In this document: positions 8,496-16,465 of the stretch, piece after piece | How positions within the stretch are numbered: the first letter of the stretch is position 1 | How the letters are laid out: every line of letters begins with the position of its first letter | Assembly: GCF_001278115.1 (NCBI RefSeq) | Contig: NZ_LIYD01000005.1 | Coordinates: forward strand, 705,197 to 769,196 | From: Flavobacterium akiainvivens | Lineage (GTDB): Bacteria; Bacteroidota; Bacteroidia; Flavobacteriales; Flavobacteriaceae | Length of the DNA: 64,000 nucleotides | Reading direction: 5' to 3' | Program-made: the position numbers and the translations under genes | The notes under the pieces: model-generated | Seen by the model: the letters and a program-made list of their open reading frames with translations, nothing else | Databases searched by the model: none | Told to the model about the DNA's origin: nothing

Positions 8496-9017
8496 ATGAA
8501 GATACTGCAACACACCCTGTTACTTGTTTTTGGAATTGCATTACTGTCTTGCAAAGATGAAATTAAACCACAGCCTGTGCCTGCGCAACCACTTGCAGTT
8601 AAAGCCGATACTGCGGTTGCCTTGCGCGACTCTGTAGTAGCATTTGCCAAGAAATATATGGGGATTAAATATTGCTATGCATCGGCTGACCCTAAAAAGG
8701 GGTTTGACTGTTCAGGTTTTGTAAATTATGTGTATAAGCATTTTAATATAGACCTGCCACGCAGCTCATCGGGCTTTAAAAGCCTGGGAAAACCACTCAA
8801 GCCAGCCGACTTTAAAGTGGGTGATGTACTGGTGTTTTATGGCTACCGTGATAAAAACCATATAGGCCATGTGGGTATTGTATGTGAGGCAAATGGCATG
8901 CAGTCTAAATTTATACATGCTTCATCGGGCAGTGAAATGGCTGTAACCATTAGCGAGCTGGGCAGCGATATGTATACCCGCAGGTTTTATAAATGTGTTA
9001 ATCCGTTTACACTATAG
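8496..9017 (+). CDS. NlpC/P60 family lipoprotein peptidase
   Basis: 173 residues. NlpC/P60 proteins cut the gamma-D-Glu to diamino-acid bond in peptidoglycan stem peptides. Signal peptide with lipobox L-L-S-C19, so a lipoprotein of the cell envelope. The catalytic triad is visible: C72 in F-D-C-S-G-F, H125 in G-H-V-G-I-V and H141 in F-I-H-A-S. The domain fills residues 45-165, so this is a minimal single-domain enzyme without a cell-wall-binding module. It is convergent with an L,D-transpeptidase gene, and a hairpin terminator lies between them. The activity is well supported by motifs; the exact peptide specificity is not known. Confidence 0.92.
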   Translation: MKILQHTLLLVFGIALLSCKDEIKPQPVPAQPLAVKADTAVALRDSVVAFAKKYMGIKYCYASADPKKGFDCSGFVNYVYKHFNIDLPRSSSGFKSLGKPLKPADFKVGDVLVFYGYRDKNHIGHVGIVCEANGMQSKFIHASSGSEMAVTISELGSDMYTRRFYKCVNPFTL

Positions 9018-9072
9018 TTTCTGTTGAGGGTTGATAGGTTCGGAGTTGCTTTAAAAGTTGACATCCTAAAAT

Positions 9073-9106
9073 AATAGAGGCCAGACATTTGTGTCTGACC
9101 TCTATT
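9073..9106. terminator. Bidirectional terminator between convergent genes
   Basis: Long stem with one C-A mismatch: AATAGAGGCCAGACA pairs with TGTCTGACCTCTATT around a TTTG loop, followed by a T-rich run. It serves the NlpC gene (+) and the L,D-transpeptidase gene (-). Confidence 0.8.
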
Positions 9107-9169
9107 TATTTATTACTGTTTACAACTGTAAAACAACTCCCAACTTATAACCTTTTCAACCTGTAACAA

Positions 9170-10762
9170 CTATTCATTATATAGCAGGTGTGCCAAGCTT
9201 TCATCCCTTTTATATACATCGTCAAAAAAGGCTACATTGCCGTTTTCATCTGCCCATGCGGTAAAATAGGTTAGGTATACAGGTATTTTACGTTTCAGGT
9301 TAAAATAGGTTTCCTTACTGCCTTTCATAGCTGCATCAACCTTGCTTTCACTCCAGCCGGCCTGGTCTTTGGTTATAGCAATAGCCAGGTCTCGGGCTTT
9401 TTGTACACGCACACAGCCGTGGCTAAAGGCGCGGTCGTCTTTATTAAAGAGGCTTTTCGCAGGGGTATCGTGCAGGTAAATATTGTTAGTATTAGGGAAC
9501 ATAAACTTAACCAGTCCCAGTGAGTTTTGCCCGCCCGGTTTTTGGCGTACGCTCTTGCCATTGTTATAATACTCCATATTATGGTTAGCCAGGTAATTGC
9601 TGTTTTTTGCAATACCGGGCTTTATTTCCTTTTCCAGTATACTTTTAGGGATGTTCCAGTAGGGGGCAAACACAAGATAGCTCATTTCGCCGCTAAAAAT
9701 AACAGTCTTGTTTAATTCTTTGCCTACCACAACGTTACTGGTCATAAATATTTTACCATCTTTTACATACCGCAGACGATAGGAAGGTATATTTACGGCT
9801 ATGTATTCCTGCTGTTTATCTATAGCGGGGGTAACCCAGCGACAACGTTCCATATTTACAGTTATGGCCTTAATGCGGTCATCAACAGATATGTTTAATT
9901 CTTTAACTATCAGCTCTGTTATTTTGCCGTTAAACTCGCGGAAATGGCGTTTTTCATACTCAGCAACGCCATTTTTAAGCTCATCATCATATACACCACT
10001 TTTGTTATCTGATTTAATAAAACCTTCGGCGGCAAGCCTCGCCCTTATTTGCTGTACCGTAGCCGATGAATCGCCCGGGTTAATAGCCTTGGTGCCATCA
10101 GGCCAGGTTATTGTAGCCCAGCCGCCTTTTTTCTTAATGTCCTGATATTTTTGCAATCCTTTTTTAAGGTTGTAATACTGGCTGAACATTTCATCTTTAT
10201 CAGCATTAATTTTTTTAGGGTTGCGCATAAGAGTGTCAAGATAAGCCACATAGTCCATCTTTTCACGAGGCAGGAACCAGCCCGTTTGCTTGCTTTTTTC
10301 GGCATCAAGACCACCAATAACCTTATCGGTATAATAAAAGTACATGGCACTTATAAGTAGCTCTGAATCTACATTAGCCTTATCTCCACGGCCGGAATCA
10401 GTAAACAGTTCATCAAGCTTAGCCTTATAGGGAACTTTGGTTGGTAGCCCGTCTGCACCTATCTGGTTAACACGGTTGTACAGTACTTCTGCAAATTCAA
10501 TAAAGCCACGCTTTTCATGCCATATATAATGGTCGTGTTTTTCGTAAAGCTCGTTTATTTGGTCTTCATAAGCCTTAAGATCAGGGTACTTGGTAAAGAA
10601 TGCTGCAAATTGGCCCTTGTCAATTGGTATAACCTGGTCATGGTCGTGTACTTCGGTATTTGCTGTGGCTTCTTCTTGCTTATTGTCATCTTTTTTCTTA
10701 CATGAAGTGGTAGTAAGTACAATGCCCATAAATAGGGCAAATATAAGAGGTAGCTTTTTCAT
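9170..10762 (-). CDS. L,D-transpeptidase family lipoprotein (YcbB-like)
   Basis: 530 residues. Such enzymes make 3-3 peptide crosslinks in peptidoglycan or attach proteins to it. The signal peptide ends in T-T-T-S-C21 with K-K-K-D-D after it, so a lipoprotein is likely. A peptidoglycan-binding type 1 domain occupies about residues 215-290. The YkuD catalytic domain spans about 310-475, with H431 in Y-L-H-D-T-P and the active-site S-H-G-C450-V-R. The order of domains and the total length match the large YcbB-type enzymes of Bacteroidota. Gene stands alone on the minus strand. Confidence 0.93.
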   Translation of the reverse strand: MKKLPLIFALFMGIVLTTTSCKKKDDNKQEEATANTEVHDHDQVIPIDKGQFAAFFTKYPDLKAYEDQINELYEKHDHYIWHEKRGFIEFAEVLYNRVNQIGADGLPTKVPYKAKLDELFTDSGRGDKANVDSELLISAMYFYYTDKVIGGLDAEKSKQTGWFLPREKMDYVAYLDTLMRNPKKINADKDEMFSQYYNLKKGLQKYQDIKKKGGWATITWPDGTKAINPGDSSATVQQIRARLAAEGFIKSDNKSGVYDDELKNGVAEYEKRHFREFNGKITELIVKELNISVDDRIKAITVNMERCRWVTPAIDKQQEYIAVNIPSYRLRYVKDGKIFMTSNVVVGKELNKTVIFSGEMSYLVFAPYWNIPKSILEKEIKPGIAKNSNYLANHNMEYYNNGKSVRQKPGGQNSLGLVKFMFPNTNNIYLHDTPAKSLFNKDDRAFSHGCVRVQKARDLAIAITKDQAGWSESKVDAAMKGSKETYFNLKRKIPVYLTYFTAWADENGNVAFFDDVYKRDESLAHLLYNE

Positions 10763-10936
10763 AGGTGTTTATTTTACAGTTTTAAAGATAGCAATAAAAA
10801 CACCATTTATGAATATTTGCTATTATGTATACGTAGAATTAACTTACAATTAGCAGGAGCTAACCGTTTCTCATAAAATTCTGCTAATGCAATAAAGCAC
10901 GACGTTAGGGTTTAGTACCTTTATATAAAATTACTG

Positions 10937-11245
10937 ATGATCATGGAAAGTTTCAACACTATTATAAACAGCCCAACGCCGGTTTTGGTAGATTTTTTTG
11001 CTACGTGGTGCGGCCCATGCCAAATGATGTCGCCCATACTTAAAGAAGTTAAAGATGAATTGGGAGACGGTATAAAAATAATTAAGGTAGATGTAGATAA
11101 AAACCGTGCGCTTATGAGCCAGCCGCAGTTTCAGGTAAAAGGCGTGCCTACACTTATGTTATTTAAAAACGGAAAAATGTTGTGGCGCCAAAGCGGGGTA
11201 GTGCCAAGGGAAGAACTTGTAAAAACTATTAAGAGTATTCAGTGA
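10937..11245 (+). CDS. trxA: Thioredoxin
   Basis: 102 residues, standard thioredoxin size. It has the redox motif W-C25-G-P-C28 and the cis-proline segment G-V-P-T after F-Q-V-K, followed by L-M-L-F-K-N-G-K. No signal peptide, so a cytoplasmic disulfide reductase. Two ATGs are in frame (10937 and 10943) and either may be used. It is convergent with aguA, and the terminator overlaps its stop codon. The gene symbol reflects the family only: flavobacteria have several thioredoxins, and this may not be the main one. Confidence 0.93.
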   Translation: MIMESFNTIINSPTPVLVDFFATWCGPCQMMSPILKEVKDELGDGIKIIKVDVDKNRALMSQPQFQVKGVPTLMLFKNGKMLWRQSGVVPREELVKTIKSIQ

Positions 11246-11279
11246 TCAGTTTGAGTGAAGTTACTGTAAACTGATCACT
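11241..11279. terminator. Hairpin terminator overlapping the thioredoxin stop codon
   Basis: Perfect 12-bp inverted repeat AGTGATCAGTTT / AAACTGATCACT (11241-11252 and 11268-11279). The TGA stop at 11243-11245 lies inside the left arm. It lies between convergent genes and has no strong T-run. Confidence 0.65.
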
Positions 11280-11292
11280 AAATACTGCTTAC

Positions 11293-12363
11293 TTACAAAG
11301 AAGGTTCCTGCTGGCTCAGGCAATGGAAACTGCCCAGCCCCCAAATAAGGTCGGTACTGTCTATGCCTATAACCTCGCGGGTTTTAAAGCAATCCTGTAG
11401 TATATCAAGTGCTTTTTTATCGTTAACATCATCGCGGAAGGTAGGCACAATAACACTTTCATTTGCAATATAAAAATTAGCATATGAAGCCGGCAGGCGC
11501 TGTTCTTCCCAAATTACTGCCTTAGGCATCGGCAATTCAATTACATTTAATTGTTTGCCATCCTGAAGGCGCATTTTGTGCAGCAGCTTCAGGTTTTCCT
11601 GTAACAGGTTGTAGTTCTCATCGTTTTTATTTTCTTCCACCACGGTAACCACAGTGTCTTCGTTTACAAAACGGGTGATATCATCAATATGCCCATCTGT
11701 ATCATCGCCTACAATACCATCGCCCAGCCAAAGAATGTGTTCTACACCATAATATTCCGTAAGGTATTCTTCAATCTGTTTTTGGCTAAGGTGTGGGTTG
11801 CGGTTTTCATTTAACAAACATGCTGTGGTTGTAAGTAAAGTACCTTTTCCGTTAAACTCTACGCTGCCACCTTCCATTATAATACCTGGGTTAAAGACTT
11901 TAAGTCCAAGCGCCTCGCCTATGCGGGTTGGGATAACATCGTCAAGGTCATACGGAGGATATTTGTCGCCCCAGGCGTTGTAGCCCCAGTCAACAATAGC
12001 TTTTTCGCCGGTTTGGTTGTTAAGTAAAAATGCCGGCCCGTGGTCGCGGCACCATGCATCGTTAGTAGGGTGAAAGTAGAACGTAACGTTATCTACTTTA
12101 GCACCCTTAACCGTGGGCGCATATGCCTCAATTTCACGCAAGGCGAAGGTTTTCATGGCTTCATCGGCCACGTTAATGCACACCTTCTGGTGGCGACTAA
12201 CCTGGAGAATGAACTCGCAATATGGTTTGTAAATAGTGTACAGCTTGCCCGGCCATGATGCCTCTTTATGCGGCCATGACAGCCACAGCGCACGCTGTGG
12301 GGCAAATTCAGCAGGGAAATGGAAGCCCAGTTGCTTTGGGGTTTTTATATCTGGAAATGACAT
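11293..12363 (-). CDS. aguA: Agmatine deiminase
   Basis: 356 residues. It converts agmatine to N-carbamoylputrescine in the cytoplasm, the first of two steps to putrescine. Peptidyl-arginine-deiminase fold markers are visible: W-C-R-D-H-G-P near residue 105, E-G-G-S-V-E, the G-D-D-T-D-G-H-I-D-D segment, and the nucleophile C348 in G-S-F-H-C-L-S-Q-Q. The gene is on the same strand as aguB and 108 bp downstream of it, which strongly supports the assignment over a peptidyl-arginine deiminase. Start ATG at 12363. Confidence 0.95.
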   Translation of the reverse strand: MSFPDIKTPKQLGFHFPAEFAPQRALWLSWPHKEASWPGKLYTIYKPYCEFILQVSRHQKVCINVADEAMKTFALREIEAYAPTVKGAKVDNVTFYFHPTNDAWCRDHGPAFLLNNQTGEKAIVDWGYNAWGDKYPPYDLDDVIPTRIGEALGLKVFNPGIIMEGGSVEFNGKGTLLTTTACLLNENRNPHLSQKQIEEYLTEYYGVEHILWLGDGIVGDDTDGHIDDITRFVNEDTVVTVVEENKNDENYNLLQENLKLLHKMRLQDGKQLNVIELPMPKAVIWEEQRLPASYANFYIANESVIVPTFRDDVNDKKALDILQDCFKTREVIGIDSTDLIWGLGSFHCLSQQEPSL

Positions 12364-12390
12364 ATGTTACTTAGTAATCAAGATTGCTTT

Positions 12391-12423
12391 GTTGTTCCTC
12401 TTCTACGCTTCGCTTGGAATAAC
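12391..12423. repeat. Dispersed-repeat-like imperfect hairpin between aguB and aguA
   Basis: GTTGTTCC (12391-12398) pairs with GGAATAAC (12416-12423) with one G-T wobble. The centre contains GCTTCGC. On the minus strand it reads as a variant of the 'ATTCC-GAGCGAAGCG' intergenic repeat often seen in Bacteroidota genomes (recalled, not searched). Confidence 0.45.
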
Positions 12424-12471
12424 AAGCAGGGTAACAACAAACTATAGACAATAAACTACAAACGCCGAAGG

Positions 12472-13347
12472 CTATTCCCCATCCAGATACCTTTTGGTAA
12501 TTGGCTGGTAGCTGTCTATCCTTCTGTCGCGAAGGAATGGCCAGTGCGTGCGGTAATGGTCGGTTTTTTGGGTATCGAGTTCAACCACTGTAGTTTCTTC
12601 CTGGTCGTGGCTGGCAAGATACATAAGCTTGCCCTGAGGGTTTGATACAAAGCTGCCGCCCCAAAATTTCATGGCGCCATCCTGCTCAAAGCCCACACGG
12701 TTTACGCTAACCACGTGTACGCCGTTTGCCACGGCATGGCTGCGCTGTATAATTTGCCAGGCATCATACTGCTCTTTATTGGTCTCCTCATCCTGGTCGG
12801 TAGCCCAGCCAATAGCGGTAGGGTAAAACATGATTTCGGCTCCCATAAGGGCGGTAATGCGGCTCGCCTCAGGATACCACTGATCCCAGCAGATAAGTAT
12901 GCCTATCTTGGCATATTTTGTCTGGAAGGTTTTATAGCCCAGGTCGCCGGGTGTAAAATAAAATTTCTCATAAAAAGCCGGGTCATCCGGAATGTGCATT
13001 TTGCGGTATTTGCCCAGGTAGGTACCATCGGCATCAATAACCGCCGTGGTGTTGTGGTACAGGCCTTCGGCACGCTTTTCAAATAACGAAGCTACAATAA
13101 CCACATTAAGCTCTTTGGCAATGGGGCTTAGGGCTTCGGTGCTTGGGCCGGGAATGGCTTCGGCCAGTTTAAAGTTTTCATAATCTTCCACATCGCAAAA
13201 GTATAGCGATGTAAACAGTTCCTGAAGGCACACAATCTGCGCGCCTTTTGCGGCGGCATTGCGTATTTCGCGGATGGCTTTGTCAAGGTTTGGCTGCTTA
13301 TCTTTTACACAGCTCATTTGTACAAGGCCTACTTTTACTTTACCCAT
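12472..13347 (-). CDS. aguB: N-carbamoylputrescine amidase
   Basis: 291 residues, nitrilase/carbon-nitrogen hydrolase superfamily. It hydrolyses N-carbamoylputrescine to putrescine, CO2 and ammonia. The catalytic triad is intact: E43 in L-Q-E-L-F, K116 in K-Y-R-K-M-H-I-P and C153 in L-I-C-W-D-Q-W-Y-P-E. Length and the S-R-x-x-A-L-x-G-A segment match AguB. It is upstream of aguA on the same strand, with 108 bp carrying a hairpin between them, so the two may be co-transcribed with some attenuation. A consensus -7 box lies 24 bp before the ATG. Confidence 0.95.
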   Translation of the reverse strand: MGKVKVGLVQMSCVKDKQPNLDKAIREIRNAAAKGAQIVCLQELFTSLYFCDVEDYENFKLAEAIPGPSTEALSPIAKELNVVIVASLFEKRAEGLYHNTTAVIDADGTYLGKYRKMHIPDDPAFYEKFYFTPGDLGYKTFQTKYAKIGILICWDQWYPEASRITALMGAEIMFYPTAIGWATDQDEETNKEQYDAWQIIQRSHAVANGVHVVSVNRVGFEQDGAMKFWGGSFVSNPQGKLMYLASHDQEETTVVELDTQKTDHYRTHWPFLRDRRIDSYQPITKRYLDGE

Positions 13348-13370
13348 GGCTAATCTTTAAAATTAAGCCG

Positions 13371-13378
13371 CAAATTTA
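13371..13378 (-). promoter_or_regulatory. aguB promoter -7 box
   Basis: TAAATTTG on the minus strand, exact TAnnTTTG match, 24 bases before the aguB ATG. Confidence 0.5.
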
Positions 13379-13498
13379 GTCAAAAAGTTTGATTTTACAG
13401 GTATGACTGACGTTAGCCTTTTCTTAAATATAAAACACTTTTAATAATATAGTTTACACAATAAAAAGAATAACACCATGTTAAACTACTCTTAAAAA

Positions 13499-13545
13499 AA
13501 TAGGGTTTCCCCTATTAAATAGTATAGGTTAAAACTATAATTTTG
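13499..13545 (+). promoter_or_regulatory. Promoter with upstream inverted repeat for the lipoprotein gene
   Basis: The -7 box TAATTTTG is at 13538-13545, 40 bases before the ATG at 13586. The inverted repeat AATAGGG-TTTC-CCCTATT at 13499-13516 sits about 21 bases upstream of the box, a position suited to an activator or repressor. Confidence 0.5.
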
Positions 13546-13585
13546 CCCCTTGAAACCAATTTGTATTTTTTAATCTTTGATAATT

Positions 13586-14326
13586 ATGAAGAGAATTTTT
13601 ATTTTAAGTTTTGTGTTTGCCCTTCTTGCAGGTTGTGCCAAAAAAGGGCAGGCAGAAGGCGGTGCAGACAGTACTGCAACTGACAGCGCCACAAAAGTAA
13701 CGGCCCCCGCGCCAAATGCTAAACGTGGTATTGCCCCGGCTGTTGTATTAAACATACCTGTAGACAGGTCTAAGGTTAACACTAGCTGGTATAAAGCCAA
13801 TAAAACCTATATTGACAACGAAAACGGAAATACTTATTATGTTGACCTTGAGTCTGTAGGTAATATGACTGCAATTGCAACATGGTTAGGGCAAAATGAT
13901 ACTTATATAAAGTTTAGCGAGCTTTATCCTATTACTGTATCAAGGCACCAAATTACAAGTGCCGACAGTACAGCATATGCTGCTGTTACTGCTGTGGCGC
14001 CCACTGGATTTAAGGCTATTACCTATATGGGATTAAAAGATGCCCTGGGAGATGCAGGTATAGATACTAATGACCAGTATGATGATTTGTTTAAGGTTAA
14101 CCTTACGGGCACAGCCATAACAGTAACTAAAAGGCCTTATGAGTGTGCCGATGGCGTTTATTCTACACCACTTATTAACGGAATTGTTACACAAAACAGC
14201 CTTAGCAATCCAACGTTTCATTTTGCACAGGCTACTATAGGTAGTTCGCTTAAGACTTTTATAAAGGTTACAGAGGGTAGCTTTGTGGGCTACTATGACC
14301 TTTCTACAAACCCTCCATTAAATTAA
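13586..14326 (+). CDS. Lipoprotein of unknown function
   Basis: 246 residues from the ATG at 13586. A TTG nine bases upstream is in frame but adds nothing to the signal peptide. Lipobox L-L-A-G-C followed by A-K-K-G-Q, then an Ala/Thr/Asp-rich linker to about residue 45. The rest is a soluble domain with repeated Thr/Ser beta-like segments and no motif I recognise. It has its own promoter and ends 63 bp before the signalling operon. A link to that operon is possible but unproven. Confidence 0.8.
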   Translation: MKRIFILSFVFALLAGCAKKGQAEGGADSTATDSATKVTAPAPNAKRGIAPAVVLNIPVDRSKVNTSWYKANKTYIDNENGNTYYVDLESVGNMTAIATWLGQNDTYIKFSELYPITVSRHQITSADSTAYAAVTAVAPTGFKAITYMGLKDALGDAGIDTNDQYDDLFKVNLTGTAITVTKRPYECADGVYSTPLINGIVTQNSLSNPTFHFAQATIGSSLKTFIKVTEGSFVGYYDLSTNPPLN

Positions 14327-14359
14327 TACGGAGCGTGTGGCATTTAACAAAATTTTTGT

Positions 14360-14389
14360 AATTTGAGCCTGTTTTTGCAGGCTCAAATT
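14360..14389 (+). promoter_or_regulatory. Perfect hairpin ending one base before a start codon
   Basis: A 12-bp perfect stem (AATTTGAGCCTG 14360-14371 with CAGGCTCAAATT 14378-14389) and a 6-base loop. The ATG of the next gene begins at 14390. It would bury the ribosome-binding region, or it could terminate the upstream lipoprotein transcript. Confidence 0.6.
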
Positions 14390-15037
14390 ATGTTACAAAG
14401 TTTTTTATCAAATATTAATATAGTACAGGGAATTCTACTGATTACCTTGGTGTATTTATTAGTTAAATTCAGGAAAAACGCTACCAACTTTTTACTTATC
14501 GGGGTACTTGTTTTATTTTTACTTACAGAAATTTTTACCCGTATAGCAGTTGCACACGATAAAAATTATGGTCCAATTTATAATATATCTATAACAGTAC
14601 ATAGTCTATTGTGGTTCAGGATATTATTGGTAAATATTAATAAAACCAATTTATTTACATTCATAGCTGTGCCTTATGTGATTTTTGCTGTAGTTGATAT
14701 GTTTTATATTGAAAGTCCAGACCATTTTTTAATCTACACTTTTGTAGTAGGTGCCCTTATTTATCTCGCCCTGTTTTTGCGTGAAAATATGTACCAGCTT
14801 AAAAATGAAAATTTTGAGTTTATTTCATCTAACGAAAACCTGTTGCTTTGCACACCGCTTTTATTATTTATAACTACAAGTGCCATTACGGGTTTTAATG
14901 ATTCTGAACTGTTTGATATTACTGTAGTAGGAAATATACCGTTATACAAATTGGTAAATACTTTTGGCAACATTTTTTATTATGGGCTTATAAACGTTTA
15001 TATTTACCGTGTAAACAAATTACAGTATGCACAATAA
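14390..15037 (+). CDS. Seven-helix membrane protein, candidate sensor of the downstream two-component pair
   Basis: 215 residues from the ATG at 14390. A TTG at 14363 is in frame but lies within the hairpin. Seven hydrophobic segments can be counted, roughly residues 9-25, 31-52, 60-80, 84-104, 110-130, 145-165 and 175-205, with short loops, so it is almost wholly embedded in the inner membrane. No enzyme motif. It overlaps the histidine kinase gene by 11 bp. The kinase itself has only one membrane helix and no sensor domain, so I infer that this protein supplies signal input. I do not recognise a named family. Confidence 0.8.
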   Translation: MLQSFLSNINIVQGILLITLVYLLVKFRKNATNFLLIGVLVLFLLTEIFTRIAVAHDKNYGPIYNISITVHSLLWFRILLVNINKTNLFTFIAVPYVIFAVVDMFYIESPDHFLIYTFVVGALIYLALFLRENMYQLKNENFEFISSNENLLLCTPLLLFITTSAITGFNDSELFDITVVGNIPLYKLVNTFGNIFYYGLINVYIYRVNKLQYAQ

Positions 15038-15806
15038 TACTATAGCTATTGGTATTATAATAGGGGTGCTGTTTGCTACAGCGTTAATTTTTTTTACTGT
15101 GTTGGTTATAAGGACCTATATAAAAAAGATTAAGGCTTACACAAAGCTCATTTATGAAAAAGATCTTAATTTTGAGCGTACCCTTAATACCACAATCATA
15201 GAAACACAGGAGCAGGTGCTCAACAATATATCGGTAGATTTACACGATGATGCCGGCCAGCAACTTACCTACATTAATTTTATGGTAGAAAACCTTAAGC
15301 TCGATTCACCGCAACTTACCGAAGACCTTGAGCCTATAAGCAACTCAGTGCGCCTGCTTAGCAACTCCATACGCAGTATTAGCCACTCGCTAAACAATCA
15401 GCTGCTTATGAAACAGGATTTGGTTAAAGCTATAGAAGCAGAGGTAATGCGCCTAAAGAAAAACAGCCGGATTACCATTATGTTTTCTATTTCGGGCGAT
15501 GAACCAAAGGTGTTTGCTACAAACGAGAAAATAGTAATTTACCGTATTTTTCAGGAGCTGGTCAATAACATTTTTAAACATTCCGGCGCTACCGTGGTAG
15601 ACATACAAATTACCACCGGCCCACAGTTTGAGCTTATAGTATTTGATAATGGCAATGGTTTTGACCTTAACACCGCTATGCAAAAAGAGGGGCTTGGCCT
15701 TAAAAATATTAAAAACCGGGCAGAACTTATTAACTTTGATGTAGACTTTACTACTTCGCCGGGGCAAAGCACTACCGTAAAACTGTTTGATAATACAGAT
15801 AATTAA
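15027..15806 (+). CDS. Sensor histidine kinase, NarX/HisKA_3 type
   Basis: 259 residues. One transmembrane helix at about 5-30 and a short linker of about 35 residues. Then the dimerisation/phosphoacceptor motif D-L-H73-D-D-A-G-Q-Q-L, and an HATPase domain with E-L-V-N-N-I-F-K-H (N box) and D-N-G-N-G-F (G1 box). There is no extracellular or PAS sensor region, so input must come from a partner, probably the seven-helix protein encoded directly upstream. The stop overlaps the response regulator start by one base (TAATG), so the two are translationally coupled. Confidence 0.93.
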   Translation: MHNNTIAIGIIIGVLFATALIFFTVLVIRTYIKKIKAYTKLIYEKDLNFERTLNTTIIETQEQVLNNISVDLHDDAGQQLTYINFMVENLKLDSPQLTEDLEPISNSVRLLSNSIRSISHSLNNQLLMKQDLVKAIEAEVMRLKKNSRITIMFSISGDEPKVFATNEKIVIYRIFQELVNNIFKHSGATVVDIQITTGPQFELIVFDNGNGFDLNTAMQKEGLGLKNIKNRAELINFDVDFTTSPGQSTTVKLFDNTDN

Positions 15807-16465
15807 TGGATAACATTACAATAGGCTTAGTTGATGACCATGAAATTGTGAGACAGGGGCTTAAGGTACTGCTCACAAAAATTGGTACTTATAATGTTAC
15901 CCACGAATTTAGTAGTGGAAACGATCTGCTGGCAGCCCTGCCGGTACAAAACAGCCCAAGCCTGTGGATTATAGATTATTCAATGCCCGGCCTTAATGGG
16001 GTAGAGGTTATTAAAGCACTTGACGAAATGGGTGCCGATTATAAAGCGCTGCTGTTAACCCAGCATTTAGACGAGTCTATTATAAACGCTGCTTACCATT
16101 ATGGTGCCAGGGGGTTTTTAAATAAAAACTGTTCTGCGTTCGACCTTAAGTATGCCATAGAAAACATAGCCACAACCGGATATAACAATGTCGTTGAAAT
16201 TTTAAAGCGCCTGCGCAAGTACGACCCTGATCCTGTTTCGCTTAAAACAGAGGTTGTTATATTAACTGCCCGTGAACGTGATTTTTTAAGACTGGTATGT
16301 GATGAAAGGGAACTAACTTATGACCAAATGGCCGACCTTATGTCTGTCAGCCTAAAATCTATTGAATCTTATCGCACGGCCTTGTTTGAAAAATATGATA
16401 TAAAAAGTAAGGTAGGACTGGTGCTTTTTAGTTATAAACACCGCCTTACAGAACCCTTTTTATAG
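15806..16465 (+). CDS. LuxR/NarL-family response regulator
   Basis: 219 residues. The receiver domain (1-125) has the acidic pair D10-D11, the phospho-acceptor D57 in I-I-D-Y-S-M-P-G, a Thr in L-L-L-T-Q and a Lys in F-L-N-K-N. The LuxR-type helix-turn-helix is at about 150-212, with L-T-A-R-E-R-D-F-L and the recognition helix S-L-K-S-I-E-S-Y. It is the partner of the kinase encoded one base upstream. Its last 6 bases overlap the 3' end of the convergent TauE/SafE gene. The regulon is unknown. Confidence 0.95.
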   Translation: MDNITIGLVDDHEIVRQGLKVLLTKIGTYNVTHEFSSGNDLLAALPVQNSPSLWIIDYSMPGLNGVEVIKALDEMGADYKALLLTQHLDESIINAAYHYGARGFLNKNCSAFDLKYAIENIATTGYNNVVEILKRLRKYDPDPVSLKTEVVILTARERDFLRLVCDERELTYDQMADLMSVSLKSIESYRTALFEKYDIKSKVGLVLFSYKHRLTEPFL

